Positions 1 through 5,654 of a stretch of 6,275 nucleotides of DNA are shown here, piece after piece. A program made the translations under genes and the position numbers. Numbering within the stretch: the stretch's first letter is position 1; each line of letters opens with the position of its first letter. The notes under the pieces are model-generated. The model made no database searches. It was not told the origin of the DNA and was given only the letters and a program-made list of their open reading frames with translations. This DNA is from Verrucomicrobia subdivision 6 bacterium (GTDB lineage Bacteria; Verrucomicrobiota; Verrucomicrobiia; Methylacidiphilales; Verrucolacustridaceae). Where the stretch lies: positions 1 through 6,275 of the forward strand of contig CAMBGW010000059.1 in NCBI GenBank assembly GCA_945866245.1, given 5' to 3'.

Positions 1-693
1 GCAGAATCCGCCCTCGAGCAACTGGTCAGCTTCGCTGGAAAGAATATTACCCTCGACCACGTTCTCGAAGTCTTTGGCCTCGCCGGGCCGATCGAAACCC
101 GTGCTTTGGCTTCCGCCATTTTAGCTGGGGATAGCTCCTCCGCCCTAGCCAAACTGATTGAGTTTCGCTCCCGCCACCGCGACCCCATTCGGATTGCACA
201 AGATCTCGCCCGCCACTTTCGCAATCTGCTTCTTCTGCAGATCGCACCCGCCGAAGCCGAAGCCGAACTCGGCAAAACGGAAAAGCAGACCCTCCTGGGG
301 CTGGGGAATCCTCCGGATCAAGCTCACCTTCTCTCCCTTTTGGAGCAACTTCTGGAGTCCGAACACCACCTTCGTCTCTCCCTCGCTCGCGAAGTTGCTT
401 TAGAAATCTTGATTCTGCGGCTTTGTGAAATGCGCGAACGCGTCAGTCTCGAAACCATTCTGAAGAAGTTAGCCGTTCCCGGTTCCGAAACGCGGGCCGA
501 AGCCGCCGCCTCCCATCCTCCCGCCAAACCCTCTCCTGCCTCCCCACCCCCCGCCCCCACCCCTTCCAAAGCCACCTCCAGCAAAGCCACCCCACCTCCC
601 ACCTCGACCTCCTCCGCCAAAGAAACATTTCTGAACGATCCAGGCATCAAAAACGCCCTCAAAGGTTTTGACGTCCGAATTATCGACCGTTGA
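1..693 (+). CDS. dnaX: DNA polymerase III subunit gamma/tau, C-terminal part (5' truncated)
   Basis: This is the C-terminal 230 residues of the clamp-loader subunit tau/gamma; the ATPase domains lie off the left edge. The reading frame is open from base 1 to the TGA at 691-693. The visible part opens with AESALEQLVSFAGKNIT, then DHVLEVFGL, which matches the junction into the helical collar domain (domain III) of DnaX. That domain continues to about visible residue 159 and holds the oligomerising part of the loader. Residues 160-207 form a Pro/Ala/Ser/Thr-rich flexible linker, followed by a short 23-residue tail with FLNDPGIKNALKGFDV, resembling the 'DP-x-I-x-x-AL-x-x-F' tail found in many DnaX proteins. 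The protein therefore ends soon after the linker and lacks the long E. coli-type tau domain that binds DnaB and the polymerase. I see no A-AAA-AAG type slippery site in the visible part. The stop overlaps the recR start by one base, so the two genes are likely cotranscribed and translationally coupled. Confidence 0.93.
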   Translation, partial: AESALEQLVSFAGKNITLDHVLEVFGLAGPIETRALASAILAGDSSSALAKLIEFRSRHRDPIRIAQDLARHFRNLLLLQIAPAEAEAELGKTEKQTLLGLGNPPDQAHLLSLLEQLLESEHHLRLSLAREVALEILILRLCEMRERVSLETILKKLAVPGSETRAEAAASHPPAKPSPASPPPAPTPSKATSSKATPPPTSTSSAKETFLNDPGIKNALKGFDVRIIDR

Positions 694-1292
694 TGGCCGA
701 CTACCCTCCCGCCGCCCTTCGGCTCGTCGCCGCTCTCCGTAAACTTCCCGGTATCGGCCCCCGCTCTGCTGAGCGCCTTGCCCTTCACCTCCTCTCCGCA
801 CCACCCGGCGCATCTCAAGACCTCGCCCACGCCCTCCAAGAGGCAAGAAAGCAGATTCAACCCTGCCCCGAATGCGGCTTCTTTTCTGAAGAGGGTCTCT
901 GTGAAATTTGCCGGGATAAAAACCGGGACTCCACTCTCCTTTGTGTTGTCGAGCATGCCCCCGATGTTCTGAGCTTCGAACGCTCAGGCGCTTTCAAAGG
1001 AAAGTATCATGTCCTCGGCGGCCTACTCTCTCCCCTCGATGGCATCGGCCCAGAAGAGCTGAAAATTCCTCGCCTCCTTCAACGCACCAAGGAAAATCGT
1101 GTTACCGAACTCATTCTTGGCTTTGGCACCGATGCCCGCGGGGAAACCACCGCCATCTATATTGCCAGAGAGCTTACTTCTCTGGGTGTGAAAATCACTC
1201 GCCTGGCCACTGGTGTCGCCGCGGGATCTGGCCTCGAGTTCGTCGACTCAATCACTCTTGGACAGGCACTCTCTCACCGCAGAGAAATCTAG
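693..1292 (+). CDS. recR: Recombination mediator protein RecR
   Basis: RecR works with RecO (and RecF) to load RecA onto SSB-coated single-stranded DNA at gaps. The 199-residue product has the usual length and domain order. A helix-hairpin-helix segment has LRKLPGIGPRSAERLA at residues 15-30. A four-cysteine zinc site follows (C58, C61, C70, C73). The Toprim domain runs from about residue 80, with E87 in CVVE and D116 in LSPLDGIGPEEL. The C-terminal end has GLEFVDSITL at 180-189. The ATG at 693 shares its A with the dnaX TGA stop. No clear Shine-Dalgarno sequence precedes it, so translation probably depends on ribosomes finishing dnaX. A TTG three bases earlier is a less likely start. The dnaX-recR order is conserved widely, but the ybaB gene often found between them is missing. 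Two stretches differ from the E. coli protein: GFGTDARGETT at 143-153 where E. coli has ATNPTVEGEAT, and GVAAGSGLE at 174-182 where E. coli has GVPVGGELE. Identity is secure despite this. Confidence 0.97.
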   Translation: MADYPPAALRLVAALRKLPGIGPRSAERLALHLLSAPPGASQDLAHALQEARKQIQPCPECGFFSEEGLCEICRDKNRDSTLLCVVEHAPDVLSFERSGAFKGKYHVLGGLLSPLDGIGPEELKIPRLLQRTKENRVTELILGFGTDARGETTAIYIARELTSLGVKITRLATGVAAGSGLEFVDSITLGQALSHRREI

Positions 1293-1305
1293 CACCCCTT
1301 CTTTT

Positions 1306-1379
1306 TGCGCCGTAGAGGACTTGAACCTCTAACCTTCTGATCCGAAGTCAGATGCTCTATCCAATTGAGCTAACAGCGC
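1306..1379 (-). tRNA. tRNA-Arg (anticodon TCG, reads CGA and probably other CGN codons)
   Basis: Read on the - strand, the 74 bases fold into a full cloverleaf. The acceptor stem pairs GCGCTGT with ACGGCGC (one T-G wobble). The D arm is GCTC/GAGC with loop AATTGGATA. The anticodon stem TCTGA/TCAGA encloses loop CTTCGGA, giving anticodon TCG (+ strand 1343-1345). The variable loop is AGGTT and the T arm is AGAGG/CCTCT with loop TTCAAGT. The arginine identity bases A20 and C35 are both present, and the discriminator is A. The CCA end is not encoded: the bases after the discriminator are AAAAG. The gene starts 6 bp after the stop of the upstream acyl-ACP synthetase gene on the same strand, so it may be processed from a shared mRNA. 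Its 3' end is 13 bp from the stop of convergent recR. No U-run terminator follows it on its own strand. Confidence 0.95.
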
Positions 1380-1385
1380 CTGACT

Positions 1386-2921
1386 TCAACCACTCTGCGC
1401 CATTTTTCGCCCCGCCGCCAGATCAAGCTTTCCACTCGCCAACAAAGGAATCGACCCCACCCGAATATACTTTTTGGGGATCCACAGATTGGGCACTCCT
1501 CTCTCCCGCAAAACTTTTTCCGCCTCCTGATGATTCACTTCGCCAGAGTGCAAAACTACCAGTACCTCTCCCTTTCTCTCATCCTCCACCGCCGTCACCA
1601 TCACTTCTCCTCCCGCCCCGCCCAGCCACTGATTCAGATGCTCCTCCACTACTCCGTGCGGCACCATCTCGCCGCCAATTTTTGAAAATCGCGCCCTCCT
1701 GCCCTCAATCGTTAAAAATCCATCCTCATCCATCCGACCAAAATCGGCCGAATGATACCACCCGCTCCGCAATACTTTCGCACTCAGATCCTCTCGCCCC
1801 AAATATCCGGAAAATATATTTGGCCCGCGGAACTCCAGAATGCCGGGCTCTTCTGGGGCTAACACTTCCCCTGTCTCCTCCTGCACCGTTCGCACTTCAA
1901 TACCCGGAACTACTTTCCCCACCGTCCCTTCTCTCTCCGCTCCAGGACGGTTGACCGCAATCACCGGCGATCCTTCCGTCATTCCATACCCTTCGTGGAC
2001 AGCCACCCCGATCTTCTTCAGAAACTCCTCCCTCAAAGCCGCAGGCAACTTCTCGGCTCCCGTCACCACCATTTGTAGTTTTCCCAACTTCTCTCGTCCC
2101 GCCTTGCGCATCAGTGTCCGTAAAAATGTCGGCGTCGTCACCAACAGATCCACCACATACTTTTGCACCACCTCTCCCAAGGCTTGCACATCCAGAGGGC
2201 TCGGATACGTCACCACCCTGGGTCCTCCCGTCAGCGGCCACCACAATGTCACCGTAAATCCAAAGCTGTGAAAGAGCGGCAAACACCCCAAGACCGACTT
2301 CAACTTCAGATCCCCCAAGACAGACTCAATCTGCTCTAAATTCGATAAGACATTCCGATGCGATAACACCACCCCCTTGGGTTCCCCCGTACTCCCGCTT
2401 GTGAAAAGAAGCCCCGCCTCCCCATCTCCTCCTTCCTGCGGCACCCCCGCCAGCCAAGCCAGGACACCAGCGGGCAGAAAAAAAGCCAAGATCGACCAAA
2501 CCAGAACCCACGCTTTCTCCTCTTTCAACCACTGCGCCACATTCGCCCTTCGGCCCGCTTCCGGAAACTGTTCGCCCAACTTTTCCTCCATCGCGGGAGC
2601 TGTCAGCACCATCCGTAATCCCGCCTGCTTCGCCGCAGAGTCCGTCGCTACCCGGCCGGAGGTAAAGTTAAGATTTACCGGAACCTTTCCCGCTAAAACA
2701 CACGCGAGGTTGGCTATCGTTCCCCCAGCCCCTGGGGGCAAGACCACCCCCACTCTTCGTCCCAGCTCCTCTTTTTGAATTCTTCGGGCCAACGCTAAAC
2801 CCGCTCCCAAGAGAAGCCCGGCCCGCAACTCTCTGCCTCCCATTCCCGCATCGACCAGAGCGATTCGAACCCACCCACGGGCCAACCCCCGTAGGCAAGC
2901 CATTCCCAAAGATTCCGTCAT
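1386..2921 (-). CDS. Stand-alone Aas-type acyl-ACP/acyl-CoA synthetase (AMP-binding, ANL superfamily)
   Basis: This 511-residue enzyme should activate a fatty acid with ATP to an acyl-adenylate and pass it to a thiol, either acyl carrier protein or CoA. The ANL core motifs are all visible. The phosphate-binding loop is LLFTSGSTGEPKGVVLSHRN (171-190). LPLFHSFG is at 214-221 and VVTGAEKL at 285-292. EGYGMTEGSPV (310-320) has the ATP-contacting Tyr/Thr/Glu. WYHSADFG (388-395) has the ribose-binding Asp393. GRRARFSKIGGEM is at 407-419, and SGKLD holds the C-terminal catalytic Lys498. VNLNFTSG (82-89), YPSPL (239-243) and the KIGGEM hinge resemble the synthetase half of E. coli Aas, which re-acylates lysophospholipids. 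However, the PlsC-like acyltransferase half is absent. A hydrophobic stretch at about 138-160 suggests membrane association. The ATG has GAGGG close upstream; an in-frame TAA 18 bases before it blocks a longer form except from a CTG nine bases upstream. The exact substrate is unknown. Confidence 0.82.
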   Translation of the reverse strand: MTESLGMACLRGLARGWVRIALVDAGMGGRELRAGLLLGAGLALARRIQKEELGRRVGVVLPPGAGGTIANLACVLAGKVPVNLNFTSGRVATDSAAKQAGLRMVLTAPAMEEKLGEQFPEAGRRANVAQWLKEEKAWVLVWSILAFFLPAGVLAWLAGVPQEGGDGEAGLLFTSGSTGEPKGVVLSHRNVLSNLEQIESVLGDLKLKSVLGCLPLFHSFGFTVTLWWPLTGGPRVVTYPSPLDVQALGEVVQKYVVDLLVTTPTFLRTLMRKAGREKLGKLQMVVTGAEKLPAALREEFLKKIGVAVHEGYGMTEGSPVIAVNRPGAEREGTVGKVVPGIEVRTVQEETGEVLAPEEPGILEFRGPNIFSGYLGREDLSAKVLRSGWYHSADFGRMDEDGFLTIEGRRARFSKIGGEMVPHGVVEEHLNQWLGGAGGEVMVTAVEDERKGEVLVVLHSGEVNHQEAEKVLRERGVPNLWIPKKYIRVGSIPLLASGKLDLAAGRKMAQSG

Positions 2922-2961
2922 GACCCTCAGAATCTTTTACCCTCCCTCAAACCTAACACAT

Positions 2962-3711
2962 TTATTTGAATAAATTCTGCAAGAAGCCCGCCGCATCATT
3001 CAGCACATCGGTCGGCACGCCAAATCCATCAGCAATCTTGGAGGCATCCATCCCCATCTGCTCTGCCAGCTGCACCATGTTTCGCATGACAGCGGTCGTC
3101 GAACGGGACGCAATCTCATTGGAAACTTGAGCCGCAATCTCCGATGCCGTTGCCCCGCCCGATCCTCCCAAATTACTCATCCGAATATCTCCCAAATCCA
3201 AATTTCCTACCTTCACAATTCCAGCCATCCGCACGTCCAATTGGACACCCCTCATCACCAGTGAGGTAATCCGAATCTTTTTTGCCTTCTCCTGCTTGCT
3301 ACTTTGGGGCTTGGCCGATCGTTGCTGAATCTGCGCTTTTAACGCATTCATGTTGTTTCTTTTCCCACTGCCCTCGAAAAGGATTCCCACCCCACTCATG
3401 TCAACCGACTTGATTTGGTAAACCGATTTTGTCAGTGATCCCGCATCGACAACAATCTTTCCCTCCTTGATCGAAATCAGATCTTCACGGCTAAACCCCT
3501 TGGGATTTCCCATGCGAAAATCTTTCAAGGTGCCTGTCCCCTTCAAGATTTCCACCCGCAGACTCCCTAAGTGGGCGGAGACGCCTGTCGCATCCTCGAC
3601 CGCTTTGACCACCGCACTTCGGATGACCCAATCCTTACTGTTATAGAGAAACATCAAACCAGCTACCGCCGCGATGGCAGCGATTCCAATGAGGGAACGA
3701 GGTGTTTTCAT
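2962..3711 (-). CDS. AsmA-like membrane-anchored protein (hypothetical)
   Basis: The 249-residue product starts MKTPRS and has one hydrophobic segment at about residues 7-23, fitting an uncleaved signal anchor with the rest outside the inner membrane. The next part, ATGVSAHLGSLRVEI at 41-55 and then GTLKDFRMGNPKGFS at 60-74, resembles the N-terminal repeat of AsmA/DUF748-type proteins ('ATG...GS..V.I...L.dl.i.NP.GF'). Those families are tied to phospholipid transport and outer-membrane integrity, but this protein is far shorter than classical AsmA or TamB. A Gln/Lys/Ser-rich linker lies near 121-143, a second beta-rich piece near 144-180, and a helical, Ala/Met-rich tail covers about 190-249. 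I chose the ATG at 3711 because AGGA lies 7 bases upstream and the hydrophobic anchor begins immediately. A longer reading from 3771 adds 20 polar residues with no such support. It lies 40 bp upstream of the acyl-ACP synthetase gene on the same strand and is probably cotranscribed. The family call rests on motif resemblance only. Confidence 0.6.
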   Translation of the reverse strand: MKTPRSLIGIAAIAAVAGLMFLYNSKDWVIRSAVVKAVEDATGVSAHLGSLRVEILKGTGTLKDFRMGNPKGFSREDLISIKEGKIVVDAGSLTKSVYQIKSVDMSGVGILFEGSGKRNNMNALKAQIQQRSAKPQSSKQEKAKKIRITSLVMRGVQLDVRMAGIVKVGNLDLGDIRMSNLGGSGGATASEIAAQVSNEIASRSTTAVMRNMVQLAEQMGMDASKIADGFGVPTDVLNDAAGFLQNLFK

Positions 3712-3796
3712 GGAATCATCCTGCCCCACCCCCCTTCCCGCCTCAACCTTAAACAATCCTCGCTCTCGCACTCCGACCTGCTATTTTGGAATTTTT
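3712..3796. promoter_or_regulatory. Divergent spacer between AsmA-like gene and typA, with G-rich leader
   Basis: These 85 bases separate two divergent start codons, so promoters for both transcripts probably lie here or in the flanking coding ends. I cannot fix a -35/-10 pair with confidence. TATTTT at 3782-3787 resembles a -10 box but sits too close to the typA ATG and overlaps the region of its ribosome binding site (GGA at 3788-3790, 6 bases before ATG 3797). At 3724-3739 the - strand, which is the AsmA-like leader, carries runs of 3, 6 and 4 guanines separated by AA and T. That tract directly precedes the AGGA of that gene. Confidence 0.35.
3719..3722 (-). promoter_or_regulatory. Ribosome binding site deciding the AsmA-like start
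   Basis: On the - strand this reads AGGA, 7 bases before the ATG at 3711. It favours that start over the in-frame ATG at 3771. Confidence 0.55.
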
Positions 3797-5617
3797 ATGG
3801 TGAACCCCAAACTCAGAAATATTGCGATTATCGCCCACGTGGATCACGGGAAGACAACCCTCGTCGATCAGCTCCTCCGCCAAGCGGGTACTTTCCGTTC
3901 GAACCAAGTCGTGGCCGAGCGGATGATGGACTCGATGGATCTCGAGCGGGAGCGGGGCATTACCATCAAGGCCAAGAACGCCTCTTTCGAGTACAAAGAC
4001 ATCCGCGTGAATATCGTTGATACCCCAGGCCATGCCGACTTCGGTGGAGAAGTAGAGCGCATTCTTCGCATGATCGATGGTGTTCTCTTGGTGGTGGACG
4101 CCGCCGAAGGCCCTCAAGCCCAGACCAAGTTCGTCCTCCGAAAAGCCCTGGAAGTCGGCGCCAAACCGATTGTTGTCCTCAATAAAATCGATCGTGAAAA
4201 TGCCGATCCGAAAAAAGTTCTCGATCAAGTCTTCGATCTCTTTATCGAACTGCACGCCACGGACGCCCAGCTCGATTTTCCAGCCGTCTACGCCTCCGCC
4301 AAAGAGGGCTACGCCACCATGAAGTGGGAAGGAAAAGTCACCCCAGAAATCAAAGCCGGGGGAATGACTGCCCTCTTCGATACCATTCTCTCCGTTGTCC
4401 CCCCTCCCCCCGCTGACCTGGAAGCCCCCTTCTCTCTTCTCGTGGCCAATCTCGACCACTCGGATTTCGTCGGTCGTATCTCGATCGGACGCATCGTCTC
4501 AGGAAGTATTAAAATGGGAGATCCCGTGGCCAGCTTGAACCTCGAATCCAAAATCGAGACTGGCCGAGTAACAAAACTGTTCTCCCATCGCGGGATGGAG
4601 CGGATCGAAATCGAAAGTGCCTCCGCCGGTGACATTATCGGCCTGGCCGGGTTGGCCACCCCTGAAATCAGTACCACCATTTCAGACAAGCCGGATCGCA
4701 CTCCTCTTCCCTTTGTCGCCATCGATCCTCCGACCATCCACATGCAGTTTTTGGTCAACGATTCCCCTCTTGCCGGTCGGGAGGGAAAGTTTCTCACCGC
4801 TCGTCACTTGCGCGAACGGTTAGAGAAGGAGATTCGCACCAACGTCAGCCTTCGTTTTTCCGATGGATCCACTGCTGGCTCTTTTGAAGTTCGTGCCCGT
4901 GGCGAAATGCAGATCGCCATTCTTCTCGAACAGATGCGCCGGGAGGGATTTGAAGTTCTCGTCTCCCGCCCTGAGGTCATCTTCCAGAAAGCCGCCGATG
5001 GCTCGGTGCTTGAGCCGATCGAAACTCTCTATGCGGAAATTCCCACCTTCGCCCTTGGCGATATCATGGGAAATCTCGCAGGTCGCAAGGCCGAAATCGA
5101 AGATATGAAACCCCACGGCGACAACACCTCTCTCGTCGCCGCCATTCCGACCCGCGGACTGATTGGTTTCGAAACCGATTTGCAGAATTTGACTAAAGGT
5201 ATGGGGATCATTTCCCACCTTTTCCGAGAGTACGGCGCCTTCCGCGGTGAAATCCCCAGCCGCATCAATGGCGTGTTGATCGCTTTGGAGGGAGGCACCT
5301 CGATGGCCTACTCCCTCGATAATTTGCAGGAGCGCGGCACCCTCTTTGTCGGACCTCAAGAAGATATCTATGCAGGCATGATCGTGGGAGAAAACACCCG
5401 CCCTGCCGATATGGTGGTCAACCCCTGCAAAGCCAAGAATCTGACCAACATGCGCTCTCAGGGAGATGGCAAAGGAATTACCCTGACCCCTCCTCTCAAA
5501 CACAGCTTAGAGCGCGGCTTGGAGTATCTTTCAGAGGACGAATATCTCGAAGTCACCCCAAAAACACTCCGTTTCCGCAAAAAGATTCTCGATCACACCA
5601 AGCGCAAACGCTCGTAG
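3797..5617 (+). CDS. typA: Translational GTPase TypA/BipA
   Basis: TypA/BipA is a ribosome-binding GTPase of the EF-G/LepA class, involved in 50S assembly and in stress or low-temperature growth. The 606-residue length is normal for the family. The G domain is complete: G1 AHVDHGKTT (13-21), G2 RGITI (53-57), G3 DTPGHAD (75-81), G4 NKID (129-132) and G5 ASAKEG (166-171). The beta-barrel and EF-G-like domains follow. The family-specific C-terminal domain is recognisable in RGLIGFETD, the GGTSMAYSLDNLQERG stretch, and LEVTPKTLRFRKK near the end. I chose the ATG at 3797 because the conserved N-terminus (MVNPKLRNIAIIAHVDHGK) begins there and GGA lies 6 bases upstream. The same frame is open back to 3674, but those 41 extra codons overlap the divergent gene and look non-coding. 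Translation ends in a tandem stop, TAG TAA. The gene converges on proS. Confidence 0.97.
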   Translation: MVNPKLRNIAIIAHVDHGKTTLVDQLLRQAGTFRSNQVVAERMMDSMDLERERGITIKAKNASFEYKDIRVNIVDTPGHADFGGEVERILRMIDGVLLVVDAAEGPQAQTKFVLRKALEVGAKPIVVLNKIDRENADPKKVLDQVFDLFIELHATDAQLDFPAVYASAKEGYATMKWEGKVTPEIKAGGMTALFDTILSVVPPPPADLEAPFSLLVANLDHSDFVGRISIGRIVSGSIKMGDPVASLNLESKIETGRVTKLFSHRGMERIEIESASAGDIIGLAGLATPEISTTISDKPDRTPLPFVAIDPPTIHMQFLVNDSPLAGREGKFLTARHLRERLEKEIRTNVSLRFSDGSTAGSFEVRARGEMQIAILLEQMRREGFEVLVSRPEVIFQKAADGSVLEPIETLYAEIPTFALGDIMGNLAGRKAEIEDMKPHGDNTSLVAAIPTRGLIGFETDLQNLTKGMGIISHLFREYGAFRGEIPSRINGVLIALEGGTSMAYSLDNLQERGTLFVGPQEDIYAGMIVGENTRPADMVVNPCKAKNLTNMRSQGDGKGITLTPPLKHSLERGLEYLSEDEYLEVTPKTLRFRKKILDHTKRKRS

Positions 5618-5626
5618 TAAACCGCG

Positions 5627-5652
5627 CTCCTGCGTTCCTAGGAATGTAGGAG
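5627..5652 (+). terminator. Hairpin between convergent typA and proS, probable typA terminator
   Basis: In the + strand RNA, 5627-5637 pairs with 5642-5652 as an 11-bp stem with a CUAG loop; two of the pairs are G-U. On the - strand those two pairs become C-A mismatches, so the stem is better for the typA transcript than for proS. It begins 9 bases after the typA TAG. There is no clean U-tract: AATTAAGCGGATTG follows, and only a loose T-rich stretch comes later (5664-5678). Termination is therefore plausible but not proven. Confidence 0.45.
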
Positions 5653-5654
5653 AA

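Noticed and set aside
274..288. A-rich spots in dnaX as programmed frameshift sites (GGAAAAG here, CAAAAAC near 650)
   Set aside because: Neither fits the X-XXY-YYZ slippery heptamer in the reading frame, and the second is almost at the gene end.
324..956. Long - strand open frames (also 469-846), Gly/Arg-rich
   Set aside because: They lie opposite dnaX and recR, spanning two real genes. Their Gly-rich composition simply mirrors the Pro/Ala-rich dnaX linker.
1270..1306. Possible recR terminator: TCTCT/AGAGA hairpin and a later T-run
   Set aside because: The stem is only 5 bp, lies inside the coding end, and the T-run starts about 15 bases after it, too far for a standard terminator.
1306..1379. 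tRNA-Arg as an integration site for a mobile element
   Set aside because: There is no integrase, no repeated tRNA 3' end and no foreign-looking gene beside it.
1352..1954. + strand open frame of 200 codons
   Set aside because: It runs through the tRNA and is antisense to the well-supported synthetase gene. It is Pro/Ser-rich with no recognisable motif.
2722..2738. Perfect 7-bp GC-rich inverted repeat (CCCCCAG/CTGGGGG, 3-base loop)
   Set aside because: It lies inside the synthetase gene and is explained by codons for the conserved LPPGAGG stretch, with no T-run next to it.
3712..3771. 20-residue N-terminal extension of the AsmA-like protein
   Set aside because: AGGA and the signal anchor both support the ATG at 3711. 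The extension is polar and crosses the divergent promoter spacer.
3674..3796. N-terminal extension of TypA by 41 codons
   Set aside because: The conserved TypA start is at 3797 with a suitable GGA upstream, and the extension overlaps the divergent gene's start.
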